DNA of 64,000 bases from Cloeon dipterum (lineage: Eukaryota > Arthropoda > Insecta > Ephemeroptera > Baetidae): positions 23,615,883 to 23,679,882 of the forward strand of contig NC_088789.1 of NCBI RefSeq assembly GCF_949628265.1. Direction: 5' to 3'. Positions 23,950 to 36,400 of this stretch are shown here, piece by piece (position 1 is the stretch's first letter; each line of letters begins with the position of its first letter). The position numbers were made by a program, and so were the translations under genes. Below the pieces are notes generated by a model. That model had not been told where the DNA came from. It saw only the letters and a list, made by a program, of their open reading frames with translations, and made no database searches.

Positions 23950-26010
23950 TCATTGCCTGCGGTTGCCTCTGGCGGTATTTCTGTTACACAGGAAACCGTG
24001 GAATGCGTGAGAGCACAGGTCTTGCGGTGGTGGCCGCGGCTGCACGAGAGCCACGCGTGCAGGGTCATCAATGGATGACGCAGAGATTTGATTTTGCTCA
24101 GGAGGTGCGGAAGTGGTGGTTGTTGTTGTTCGTCTCGTTGTTGGAGTTGTGACGATGATGCGTTTGGTTGTAGTTGTTGGTGTTGTGGTCCTAGAGACGG
24201 GCAGCAGTACTGAACTCTCGTCTATATTTGAGTTTGCAGCTATTTGATTCGTTCTCGCCCTTTTCGGCGCACTATTACAAAGGAATGCGTGGAAAGCGTG
24301 TTTGCACTTGTCGTCCTCTGGACGCAGTTTTTGCAGAGTTTGTTGCGCCGGGGCGGAAATTCTGTCTGGGACGTTGAAACTCGGGGCTGGCTCGATTGGT
24401 TTTGGGGTGGTGGTAGTTGTAGTGGTTGTCGTTGTAGTAGTGGTAGTGCTTGTGGTTCTGGGTTTGGGTTTGGGAGGAAGAGCAACAGGCAGCAAAACAC
24501 TCGACTCGGGAACTTCTACAGGCTTGGGTTTGCGATTTTTCACGCACAAAAAGCTATGGAAGGCGTGGGAACAAAGATCAACTGGTTTTTCAGGTGCTGG
24601 TTTCGGAACATTTTTAGGAACAAGGAATGTGGGGTTGTCGATCGAAGCTTCAGGAACAACAGGGGGTTGGGGTGCTTTTGTTGTAGTTGTAGGTTTGCGT
24701 GTAGTAGTGGTGGTTGTTGTAGTCGTGGTTGTCGACGTTGTCCTAGGCTTTGGGGGCAGGGCTACAGGCAGCAAAACGCTCGATTCGGGCACCTCCAAAG
24801 GTTTAGGTTTCCGATTTTTCACGCACAAAAAGCTGTGGAAGGCGTGGGAACAAAGATCAACAGGTTTCTCAGGTGGTGGCTTCGGAACATTTTTAGGAAC
24901 AAGGAATGTAGGGTTGTCGATTGAAGCCTCAGGAACTACAGGAGGTTGGGGAGGTTTGGTTGTAGTTGTGGGTTTACGTGTTGTAGTGGTAGTTGTAGTG
25001 GTCGTCGTTATCTTGGGCTTTGGTGGAAGAGCAACAGGCAACAAAACGCTCGATTCGGGCACCTCCAAAGGCTTAGGTTTACGATTTTTCACGCACAAAA
25101 AGCTATGGAATGCGTGAGAACAAAGATCGACAGGTTTCTCAGGTGGTGGCTTCGGAACATTTTTAGGGATGAGGAAAGTTGGATTATCAATTGACGCGTC
25201 AGGAACCACAGGGGGTTGGGGTGGCAATGTTGTAGTTGTAGGTTTGCGTGTTGTAGTGGTAGTTGTAGTTGTTGTGGTCGTTGTTATCTTGGGCTTCGGT
25301 GGTAGGGCAACCGGCAACAAAACGCTCGACTCAGGAATTTCCACGGGCTTCCTAATGGTGCTTTTTCTTTTGTTTCCAGTTTGGCAGAGGAAGCTGTGAA
25401 AGGCGTGGTCGCACAGGCTCTTAGGCAAGGTGACAGGGGCCACGTTCTGAGGGGCGGGCTGGGGGATCCTATTTACTTGAGCAAAACTCGGAGATTCAAA
25501 TGAGGCTTCAGGGACTTCTGGTTGAGGAGGAGGAGGAGGTGGAGGAGTCGTGGTGGTTGTGGTTGTGGTCACGCGTTTTACAGCCACAGGGGCAATGAAC
25601 GAATTTTCTGGGCGTATTGGGTTTGGTTTTGGTTTTTGACACAAAAAGCTGTGAAACGCGTGGCCGCAGAGATCTTGCTCTTTCGTTTTCCTGGCGTCAA
25701 CGTTTGCCGCAGGCGCTGCCAATAACTGGATATCATTTTTCGGCGGAGGCGGCGGTCGTCTCGAGAATGTAGGGTCTAGGAAAGAGTTGACGGCGGATGC
25801 AGCGGGCATCTCATCTTGCCTTTGAGGTGCGATGCGTCGCGGAGCTGCCACCGACGCCTGCGGCTGAATTGGTGCTCGGGCTTTATGATTTCTGTTGCAC
25901 AAAAAGCCGTGGAAGGCGTGTGTGCACAGGTCAGCCTCGGTTTTGTCCACCGGTATCCCATTCGACAGGGAAATTAATGCCAGAAGCAAGACCAGACGCC
26001 AGAGGTCAGT
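23950..26010 (-). CDS. Secreted repeat protein with eight CxHAFHxFLC motifs and Thr/Pro linkers
   Basis: One exon of 2061 bp reads from the acceptor at 26011-26012 to TGA at 23950-23952, giving 686 residues. It begins with a hydrophobic signal-type stretch (LWRLVLLLALISLSNG), so the protein is probably secreted. Eight copies of a ten-residue motif, C-x-HAFH-x-FLC (for example DLCSHAFHSFLC), are spaced along it and flanked by basic stretches such as NRKPKP. Between them are mucin-like runs of Thr (up to about 14), Pro-rich pieces, and recurring SSVLLPVALPPKP and ASIDNPTFLVPKN segments. The middle modules (24480-25370) are near-identical tandem units of about 270-280 bp. The ATG lies in an upstream exon; one candidate is an ATG at 27592-27594 followed by a good donor (gtacgt) in phase 0, but this is unproven. 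I recognise no family. The spaced Cys/His pairs could bind metal or form local disulfides (inference). Confidence 0.8.
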   Translation of the reverse strand, partial: TDLWRLVLLLALISLSNGIPVDKTEADLCTHAFHGFLCNRNHKARAPIQPQASVAAPRRIAPQRQDEMPAASAVNSFLDPTFSRRPPPPPKNDIQLLAAPAANVDARKTKEQDLCGHAFHSFLCQKPKPNPIRPENSFIAPVAVKRVTTTTTTTTPPPPPPPQPEVPEASFESPSFAQVNRIPQPAPQNVAPVTLPKSLCDHAFHSFLCQTGNKRKSTIRKPVEIPESSVLLPVALPPKPKITTTTTTTTTTTTRKPTTTTLPPQPPVVPDASIDNPTFLIPKNVPKPPPEKPVDLCSHAFHSFLCVKNRKPKPLEVPESSVLLPVALPPKPKITTTTTTTTTTRKPTTTTKPPQPPVVPEASIDNPTFLVPKNVPKPPPEKPVDLCSHAFHSFLCVKNRKPKPLEVPESSVLLPVALPPKPRTTSTTTTTTTTTTTRKPTTTTKAPQPPVVPEASIDNPTFLVPKNVPKPAPEKPVDLCSHAFHSFLCVKNRKPKPVEVPESSVLLPVALPPKPKPRTTSTTTTTTTTTTTTTTPKPIEPAPSFNVPDRISAPAQQTLQKLRPEDDKCKHAFHAFLCNSAPKRARTNQIAANSNIDESSVLLPVSRTTTPTTTTKRIIVTTPTTRRTTTTTTSAPPEQNQISASSIDDPARVALVQPRPPPQDLCSHAFHGFLCNRNTARGNRRQ
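24480..25370 (-). repeat. Tandem coding modules of about 270-280 bp
   Basis: On the plus strand the sequence cacgcacaaaaagct starts at 24541, 24820 and 25090, giving spacings of 279 and 270 bp. Each unit encodes one CxHAFHxFLC motif, an SSVLLPV segment, a Thr run and an NPTF segment. Differences are mostly in the length of the Thr-codon run, as expected for recent unequal exchange or slippage. Confidence 0.8.
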
Positions 26011-29000
26011 CTGAAACAATAAAGAAGACCCAACAGGCTATGAAGTATTAAAATAGATAAAATATTGCCAATCAAAACAACTCTCCGCATTTATAGACAA
26101 GTGAAAACACAAATGTGAAATTTATGCTCGACGACAAAGCAAACATATAACGACCCATCAGCCTCCGTGCACCAGGTGCGTCAGGAGAGAGACATAACGT
26201 CTTTTTTGTTGGTGATTAATTTGTATTTTTATTACTCGATAGATAAATATCAACTCGGCTCGTGCAATCTCTCCGAACGGCGTTGCGTAAGGCAATGGAA
26301 TGTTTTGCAACGAAATTGGGCTAAATAGGCTATAAGTCTTCCAAGGCTGTGTCACCCGCTGGTCGCCCAAACACTCGACAAAAGGCGTGAAAATTAACAT
26401 CGCACGAAGAGTGATTAATGCTGGCTTAAGTGCCTGTATCTGAACTTTGACTCCTCCTTCATGTGGCACCCACCTAAAGTACGCACATACATTTCTCCTG
26501 GATGACACTGCAAGAGGATAAATTCCACTGGAATCTTATCTCGTAAAAACATCTTAATTGTCGTCGCAGGTGATTAAGCTGCCTTTAAAACCTAACTTGA
26601 AAAGTGTATGCCGACGGATTCACTTTTAAATATTGAGTGGAAATCTCTTTAAGCTCTGAAAGCTCTTAGCTATAGCTTGCTTTCGCCGAGCAAATAAAGT
26701 TTTTGAAGCACCGGCTTAACGCATTAACACGTTGCTGGCTGGAAATATTATTAAATATTCAAACAGAATTTAACATTATAACAAGCAACATGCTTGCGAT
26801 CTATTTGAAATTGCCCTGCTACTTGTACATCATCCAACTTTGAAAGGGAGTTGCAACTCATTTACTCTACGCAAACAAAACTCAAAGGAGTAATACGTGC
26901 TCTACTTCATTTCATACCAGAGCCTGTAGCAAAAACGGAAAATGCAAATGTATTTTATATTCATTTTATTTCATTCGTGTCGGGGAATTTTCGGGGTGTG
27001 AGTATGGAACCAATTTATTTTAAACAGATGCTAAGAACCATGACCTGTCTCTTTTATTTTTCAAGGAAAGGGAAAATTTGCAAGAACGACGGTGCGAATA
27101 ATTATTTTGAAGCTCTCATTTAGCATTGAGCTTGCCAAGAAGGAAAGAAGTAAGAAAAATAATTAAATCGACATTAATTATTCTTCTGTTCTATGCAAAT
27201 GAAGGAGCAAGAGCCACGAGGGGTTCAGGCTAGTTTCTCATGCAAATTATTCACTAGGAAACTTCCTCCTGCTATTTTCGGTGCTAAAGGCTACAGAAAT
27301 TCTTTTCACGCTGTCGAGGTGTCTATATGACGCAAGGCTGCACAAAAATCTGGAGCAATATATATTAATGAACCAACCCTCGACAAATATTGACGAAAAG
27401 TTGCTGGCTCTCCCTCGCAATTTATAATTTCGCCCACCCTCGATTAGACACAACATGCAATCCTTTGATCAAAGTATGAGGTACACCAAAGCAACTTGAT
27501 CCAATTAAAACTTTTCGATGCAAAGTATGGGAGAATTTTTGAGAACATGGGGTCGCTAGCCGGCCTGGGACAAAATAAACAAACGACGTACCATCTTTCA
27601 GCGTTCTTCCTTCCTCCGCAGACTTTCTATATTGGACCTGGATTGTGCGTGATCTTTCTCTGGATGCTGCAACTTTTTGAATGTACCGAACCCGAGCCTC
27701 GCGCATCTCAGCCCATCTTCTTTTTGCAAGTTGGAAGCTGCAGAAGGGGGGAGATTTTTCTTTCTGCCGCAATAAACTTTTCTTCCCGACCTCCCACTTA
27801 TTATATAATGCTGAAAAATAACACCCAGGTATAAATGATTGAGATGATACTTTCACGTTGAATTTGGCGACACGATCGTCTTGACCTCCGACCGCCCATT
27901 GCATTTATCTCTCGACGTGCGCCGCTCGGCTCCTGTTACGAAAAGTTCACTTTCTTTCCCTCTGCGCTTTCGCAATCGGCCCGTTTCCTTTGAAAAATGC
28001 GCTGTAAAAATAAATATACGCACTTTGTTGCAAATAATGATGAGTAGGCATCCTATGTGGCTTGCTATAAAACTTTTATTTATCGTGCAGTGTCTACCTT
28101 AATTGAATATTTTATTGCGCCAAGGGTCGCGACATAGTGCACCGCGCTAAGTTGTTGATTTATAAGAGAGCGCTCTCACTGGTTGGATAATAGCGGTGTA
28201 ATGGTTGCAGTTGCTGCATTACTTATATTACAACATTAAAGCCGGCCGCGCGTATATTATATGTGAGAGTGCGTCCCGGTCCCGCTGGGAAGTTATCACA
28301 CACAAGGGGAGCATAAATATTTGCTCGTCCGGCTCGATGGACCGAAAATAATCCAACTGGACGCAAACACTGCGGTTGTTGTGAGTTGAAAAACTGGTGC
28401 TGCAATTAATTTCACGCGGGTTCCATTTTAATTTACTAGGTTATATTTTTTCTAGTGTCTGATCAGAAAACTGACGCGTTGAACTCATGATTCATGAATT
28501 TAAAATGAGAGAATTGTCAATATTATCCGACTTGCATCGATTATTTTGAGTAAACAATTTGGTTTGATTAATAATTTGTGACCTAGAAACGACCAAATCG
28601 AAAAAATGAAAGACACACAGAAATTTTACGAGATCGTAAATTATTGTCACTCACTTCTCTTTTCGTTTTGTGTGTAAGATCAGTATAGATGTTCTCAACG
28701 AAACAAAACTTTCCTGAAGCTAATTATAAATTTTGTTTTTAATGAATAAAAGAGTGCATAACAAAAAACGTGACAATTACAACTTCTCCTAATAGCATAT
28801 TATTACTTATTTTGTTTAGATTTTAAATTAATAAACTATTACAGTTTAAAATTTATTAAAATAAAAATAATTTCTTTTACCTTATTTATAACACTAATTA
28901 TTTCATCTTATAAACGTTAAAAACTGTATATTTTTTGTTTTAAAAAAGTAAAATGTCAAATTAAATCAATACTGGCTCGTTCCTCTTGTCCAAGCTGGGA

Positions 29001-30428
29001 ATAAATACTAATCAATGTTCTGGCAAGGCTCAGATAAGTCTAATAACCTCTAAATATTTAAATAATCAATAACAACTTGCTCTTATGGAATTCAAGCAAG
29101 AGTTTGATCAGTTTTAATCAACCTAAAGCCGCATATAACGTCTAAAAACTATGCAGCGCATTTCTGAAACATCACGATCCCATTTGAAATTTTGGTTGCA
29201 ATTTTTCAAAAATCTGTTATACGGTTAAACCAGTCAGATTCTTTTAAAATTCTGGATCTTAGAGCGAGAAATGTTAAATTATTTTTTTATACCAAAGAAA
29301 AAAAAATTCTGGGATATTAAATTTCATTTTTATTTCAACGAAAACACCTGAATCCAACCTTTCTGATTTTTTATGTGAAGCCAAAAATGCTGTAAAGTTT
29401 TCTCCTAAAATAATATCCGGGAAAATGGTCAAAATATTCCCCTAAAATTGCTTTTGAAACCGACACCACTTATTATTTTGTTAAGCCAAAAATCGAATAC
29501 AAAAATTGGCTCTCATTTTACCAGATTTATTCGCAAATTTGTCCCATCTGTTAAAGAGCTGGTGAAAAATTATTTTAAGAGGAAAATTCCCCACTCTAGA
29601 ATTATTCTGAATTAAAAAAAAGCAATTTTTGCGCAGGTGTGGCGTCAAAAGCTGCGAGAGCATTAATAACTAGCCCTTTTGCGACGCAGGTATGGAAGAA
29701 GAATTTATAAATTCATTTTTTAAAATTACGTGTGCGCGTGTCGTCTCCGCATTCATTAGCCGGTCCTGTGACTCCTCTTACCTTTGACTTTTACTCGGGC
29801 ACGAACTTGATTTTAAAGCGAGTTCCGTGTTTTTTGTTGCAGAGGAATGCGGGGTGGGAATGACTCGGGACGAGGTGATCTAGGATTTTCTGCAAGCGCG
29901 GAAAATGATTTATACGAGGCTTAACTGTGCGCCATTTGGCGTTCGGCCTGGTCGCATTCGAAGGCTAAACGATATATCAGCAGAGCTAATTCTTGAATTT
30001 ATTCTGCACCACAGTGTAACCTTTACCTTTTGCCGAGACTGATTAATTTGCCGCCGAGACGGCTCGAGCTCGAGCGCGCGGCGAGCGCAAAATTGCAATA
30101 AAATAGCGCGACACGCGGCTGCTCGTGCACAATAAGCCGCGCGAGTGCTTACTGTTACTCCTCTTTTACCCTGTTCCACTGGTGTAATTGCAGCATTCAT
30201 GAAAGCTGATTTAGAAAAAAAGCAGGCGAGTCCTTCACTTTTAAATAAAATTTACGACCAAACCGTGTTTTCATGTTTTCTTTTATTTAAACCTAACTTA
30301 AGCTCTTTCTTACACAAATCCATATCCTGTTCGTTGAAATTAAACATTATTTTGGTATAAACACTTATCATCTAACACTGGACACATTTGGGACACGTCA
30401 AAGTTTTTTTATATATATATTATTCTTT
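26011..30428. other. Upstream region of the CxHAFHxFLC gene and intergenic DNA
   Basis: No protein-coding exon is supported except a possible single-ATG first exon at 27592-27594. Longer open frames at 26158-26508 and 27422-27904 (minus) lack domain or composition support. A TATAAA on the minus strand near 26092 has no ATG downstream before the acceptor at 26011. Confidence 0.45.
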
Positions 30429-33400
30429 TTAGAATTGAGGCGCCCTGATCGGTTTTTTGCCGCCCTTGACGCCGTAGACAGGTCTTCTCGCGGTGAGTGT
30501 GTGAGTGCGTGCTGGGCCGCCGCGAGCCTGAAGATTCCCTTGCGCACCTTGGCCGAGAGCTCCGGACACGCTGCCGTACGGAATGCCGCCTGAAAAGTTA
30601 AAATATAGCCCAACATTAGCGAGTTACGCGACAGTCGGCCTTCTTGAGCGCTGATTTGCACCACACTATTTTCTCAGTTTCCGCGTAATCCTGCGTTTGT
30701 GCACAGTAAATCAGCAAGTTGAAGAGGAGTTTAAATTCCACATATTATTTTTTTGTGCTCGGCTAAAGTAGTTCCGGATCTGCAGATTATTTTGCGCGAT
30801 TTTTAAATGGGAACATAATATGCCAAAATTGCCTTGCAACTGATTGTGAGCGTTATTTGTGAATTATGCTTGACGTAGAAAACTTCTCATTTTTATTGAT
30901 TACCTGCTAGGCTGCTAATAAGAATATTATTGACACCATATTTTAATGGTTTATCTTAATACTAATAACTGTTCTTATGGACACATTTATATTTACCAAG
31001 CAAATTCCTGTATTTAATTTTTAAATATTCAATTATTGCTCGTAACTCACATAATATATAAAATTATTTTCAGTTACATAAACTATGAGTTAAGAAAATT
31101 GTATACGGCCATATGCTAAAATAAATGATTTTTAATGCTATTATATATATTTAATATAAAATAAATTAAACTTATGTTTATTTTATTACTTATAAAATAA
31201 AATTAATTGCTTATTAAACACTTAATTGAGTAAAAATAAAATAAATGTGTTTAATTAGTATATAGCAATTTATAAATATAAAATTAACAGTTTGTATGAA
31301 ATTATTTAAAATATATTGCAAATATTGTGTTTGGTTAAACATTTATGATCGTTATCATGCTGAAAATCTCCGAGGGGCGTAATGTTGCTAATGCAAAAAA
31401 TAAACTATTAAGAATGAGTTAAATCCAAAATCATCCTGACTACCACTTTACATAATATAAGACAATTTTTTTATTATTTTAGAGTCTCACTTATCAGAAA
31501 TCTTATTTTATATCTAAAAAAATAGTTTTTACAAAAAGTTACACTCACCATTCGGTAGATCTCAACGACAGGAATTGAAATCAGGCTTTAAAATATGTTT
31601 AAATTTTTGCAGGAAATATATAAAGGCAAAGTTTGAGCTTGAACTGTAGCAATGTCCATTGTTAAGTTACAAGTGGATCTTTTCATAATTTCCATAATTG
31701 CTTAAAGATATTTCTTAAAATTGATAACAGAGTTTAAATTTAATTTCTGAGGAAATCGGCATCAAAGTGTGAATGCTAATTAAGCGGCGAGCACTGTTTC
31801 CGATTCAAGAATCAAGATTTATTTCATCAGGAAAAAAATGTACCGCCATAAATCACACACTGTTGGATAGATCGCGTCGAGAGGAATCGAAATCAAGCGA
31901 AAAATCCCTGACAAACCGTTAGATGTTTTGGACAAATTAGGCAAAATCTGAAATATAACTGTTACTATGTATAAGTCTTGATTTGACTAATTGCATTTTG
32001 TAGAGGATTAATAGCAACTAGAGGTCTCAGCCGGCTGCGCTACGCCGTGCCAGCAGGCAAATTTTGGGCCGCGCCGGTCACCGTTCAAAAAGGGTCACAA
32101 AGGAGAAAAAATGTATTCCGTCTTCCGGCGCTTCGGATCGTTATGCACTATCAAACTTCACGTTTAAAATATTGTCAGCCGCTGGTGAAAATGGCCAGTT
32201 GCCGCCTCCGGGTAAACGCTAGGCCGGCCCCACCAGCCGCCGCCCTAAGACCTCTAATGGCAACACATAAAAAATTCAACAGACCACTTTGCCAACTAAA
32301 TAAAGCAATGTAAACTGTTCATTGTTAGCTTTTTCAAATACATAAAGTCTTGGAATATAGTTAATTGTTGGAAGCAAATCTGACTACCATTCGCGAATTC
32401 GATCTGTTATTTGAATTTCAAAAAATGGAAGGTTTGAAGGAGGCAAGCTGGCGGCTGGCGATGTCCGTGAGCGTGATGGCGGTATTTGCGATTCTCGCGG
32501 CGGTCTACTCGAAAAATTGGTGCGACGCGTTCGCCATGCCTGCCACGATCGAATGGGACCTGCCCGGCATCAAGGAGCAAATGGAGGAAAAAGTGCACGG
32601 CCAGCGGAGCACCACCACGCAACTAATCAACTCGCTGCAGTGGACCTTGAAGGATGGCGCCAGCTCTAATCAGGAAGACACACCCCAGCTCAAGGCCATC
32701 TTCCTGCTCGGGGGACCAGGCGTCGGAAAAACAAAGGTGCCACTTACATAAATTTACACCTCGTTGAGTTGAATGTGGAATATGAGCGGTTTGTTATAAA
32801 GTGGATTGATACAGCTTGATTAAAGAAAATTCCTTTTAAATTAATGTTGATTACTTTCTGAGTGGTTTGGGTCAAAGCCAAAATTTGCGCAGGTTAATCT
32901 GGGCTGGAAATCGGGATTTATTTCTCTAAAAGCTTTAAAAGGAGAATTTCCAGCACACACTTGTAAAGATACCAACGTGAATCAACTACAAAAACATCAA
33001 AATTTAGGAAATTTGCTCAAATCGTATTTATCATCGATGTTATATTGTTTCTTTCCACAAGGTTTTATAAAATTTTGACTGGTTCAGTGATAAGAATTTG
33101 AATTTTAGAGTGTAGTTATTTTTCTTGATCGCGGAATTATCAAATAGGCATACGGATGATGCTGCTTTAATTTAATTTAAGTTCAATGAACTTTCAACTA
33201 TCTAAATCCGCGTTTAAAACTGCCAAAACCATTTAAAAGCGTCTAAATTGTATCAAAACCAACAGTGCCTGGCTTGTATAATATTTTCCGTGGAAATTAA
33301 TAGTCTAAAAATATATGACATTTAAAATAGCTTTCGTCTATTTTATAATCTAGAAATTTTTATTTTTGTTCAAAACTTAGGCATCCATGCAAGATAGTCT

Positions 33401-36400
33401 CAATTTTGAACCAATTTAGAAGTTTTTCAGGTATTTGACTACCTTTAAATCCCCACATTTCTAAATGACTGATTTCACTAACAAGGAAAACCCCCTCATG
33501 CAATGATACAGATCGTGAATCGTGACAGGAAGAATTAAATCAGCAACATCTGCATTTCTTTGGGGAAATCGCCAAAATCTAAATTTTAAATGGTTTTATT
33601 TCTCTCCTTGAACATTTTAGAGATAAAAAAACTGCAAGAGATCGCACAAAAGATAATTAACAGATGCCCTGTTGTATCAATCCTCTTTAATTAAAAACGG
33701 GTCTGTATACACGTACACTCGCAACTCGTAAATCTCGACGCATAATTTTACGCGTAGAAACCTTGAACACGACAGTTTACATTAGCAATAAAAATATTCC
33801 CAGAAGGTGAATACGCGGCAGTAGAGAGAAAAATGACGCCAACTTTCACCATTGCATCTCATCTTTTTTTAGTGCAATGAGCTGCTCACGCATAATGTGC
33901 AATTTTTCAGACAATGAAAATCGTGAGCAGCCACGTGCAGTGCCGCTACAAAGGGCTCTTCAGCATTCTGCCGTGCAACGTGCACAAGAAGACGATCGCC
34001 CCCATCGACGGCCACTCGCACCAGGTCTTCTCTGACAACAGCAAGACCACCAGGTACACCGGCGTCCACTTCAACGCCATCGAGGTCGACCTCACGGACT
34101 TCAACAGCAGTCACGCGCAAGGATTCGCCAGTCTTGAGCACGAGATCTCTAAAAAGGGGAGGAACAGGAGAATAGTCCTGGTCACGGGCAAGATCATGAG
34201 CCTGGAGCAGCTCGAGAGGCTCAGGACTGCAAGGGAATATGATAATTTCGTCGGAGAGAAGGCAAAGGAAATTGGACTGTTGATGAAGGAATATGCACCT
34301 AGGTAAGAATTTTCGGTAGTAAAATATTAGATACTTTAATTTAAAATATTTTTACATGTTTTATACTTTTATTATAATAAAAACTAATTGTTATTTATTT
34401 TCAAAATTTAAGTTCCAGTTTAAAAATATTTTGAATATAATAATTTTACTTTCAATAATTTAGATTTGTCATGTAATTAGTAAATAAATAATTTACCCTA
34501 TTCATTGGTGGAATTGATAAATCCATCTTTCTCATATCGAATTGTCCAGATTATTAAATAATAGAGCGTGTTTTCTCAATTACATCTAATGCATAATTTC
34601 TTTTGGATTTTTGTGTTCTAGTATTGCATTCACTTTTGCTCACCGTAATACTTCTTGATCCTGATAGAGCCAAAAATTAAAAATTATTTTTATGCCTTTT
34701 TGCGTTGCGGGTGGCAAACAAAATAATTACAGATCCACCTCAAAGTCCAGTTTGATTTAGTTAGAATCCGTTACAGATTAGTTTATTCACCTGGAAACTT
34801 AGATTTATCGGAGATACGCAGTGTCAATACTTTTTAAATTGAAAGGAAAAGTCAAGCAAAAATATTAATGCAATTTTTCAATTCAATATCATTAGCTATT
34901 TAATTCCTCTTTCCAAGATCAATTATTGAACGGTGGTAAACCTTACTTAGAGGGACTTTTTTTCTTTATGAAAAATAAGCAAGCAGTGTTTATTTACCAT
35001 CTGAAAATATAAACTTTTGAATTTGATTTTCTACGAAAATCGTAAAAATTTTGGCATTGGTTTAATATTAAGAGAATTTATTTAAATTTAGAAAGGCTAT
35101 TAATTGGATTTTTCTGAAAATTTGCAATGAAAATAACTTTTGTATTAAAATTTAGGACTAGAAACGGACCAATATATATTTTTGAGATGAAAAATTCAAC
35201 CAGAAAACTTGAAAAAAAGCTCAATCCCAACCCCCAAAAAAACTCTGCTCTACATTTTTGTCAAATATATAGGTATTTTAATGTGCGGTACGAATTGCTT
35301 AAAATTGCAAGATTCGCTTCAGGGTTCTGTGACGATTGTAGACAAATATTCTAAATTAAATAATTAAAATGAAAATGCATTTTCAGAGTCGATATGGAAA
35401 TTGTCAAATTCAAGTCACTGAGGCCAAGCCACGCTTTCCTGTGTCTCATGAGGGAAAAGGGAGTGGAGTACGCGTTCAACGCCACGCGCAACGACTTGCC
35501 GAAAGATGATTACTACCCCAAGGGCTGCTACGTAGGCTAGGCACCCTGGAGACCTAGCCCTCGACATTTTTGTACATATACAGCATCATTTAACATAATC
35601 TTTATCGCCACGTGTTTCTTATACAAATAATAAAAGTCTGTTTTTACCATAAGCGAGTCCATTTACTCTCTCGACGATTCCCGCGCTGTCCGGCGAAGGG
35701 AATGCGGAAATAAGGCACGCGCCGAGTGCCAGCAGCAGAAGAGCCTGTGGATCGATAACAGATTTAGAGCACACATCTCTTTATATGCGAATAAAAGGAA
35801 AGGCCGGGCAAAGATTTCAAGCGCCTTTAATCCAAGCAAAGAGGATTTGAACGTTAAAAGTAAACCGAGACACTTTCACCGCCCGGTTTGTCAGCAGCGC
35901 GATTGTTTTGAGTGAGTTGGGGCAGGAGCACTAAACTCGCGTGTTTATATATACACAGTAAATGGAACCATGTCGGCGCGGCTCGTGTCAACGCCTGCGG
36001 GCCTTATCCAACTTGAACTTGGCCGTCTGCGTCTAGTCAACCCAGCGCTTCCAACAAGTGAGAGTTGCTGAATCTGCTTTGCTAAATAAACCCACTATAA
36101 TTTACACTAGTTTCCTCTATCGAGTAACCCAAAAGATTTACTATAGTAATCTAATTTATATTTTTAGCTTGCTTTTTCACTGTATTTTAAGTCTCTCAAC
36201 ATGAGGTAGCTCAAACAAAATATTTATTTAGATATTTTGGATTCAATTACAGGATTTAGATCAATCTACTTAATACCACATCGCTGAGGCTGCGGATCTG
36301 GCCAGCAAAGGGTTCAATTTTAATTTTTGAGCGATTTTTGCGACACTGAAATCTTTGTTTCTTAGTGAGAAGTTACTGGATATTGCCGCAATGCCACCAA

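Noticed and set aside
24244-25117. Long plus-strand frames rich in Val and Gly
   Set aside because: They are antisense to the Thr-codon and Pro-codon repeats of the CxHAFHxFLC exon; the protein pattern is explained by the real gene.
23030-26053. 18-mer ggc[c/t]atgaagtattaaaa at 23030 and 26036 flanking the CxHAFHxFLC exon
   Set aside because: One mismatch in 18 bases is about what is expected once or twice by chance among all pairs in 64 kb of AT-rich DNA, and no other flank similarity is seen.
26085-26100. TATAAA on the minus strand near 26092 as promoter of the CxHAFHxFLC gene
   Set aside because: A start site 30 bp downstream would leave no ATG before the splice acceptor at 26011, so it cannot drive the coding transcript without another exon.
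27422-27904. 160-codon minus-strand frame
   Set aside because: No recognisable motif; part of it overlaps a likely upstream region of the CxHAFHxFLC gene.
29842-29882. Acceptor-like ttgttgcag followed by a short plus-strand frame ending in a stop
   Set aside because: No upstream plus-strand exon in reach gives a partner frame, so it cannot be supported as a last exon.
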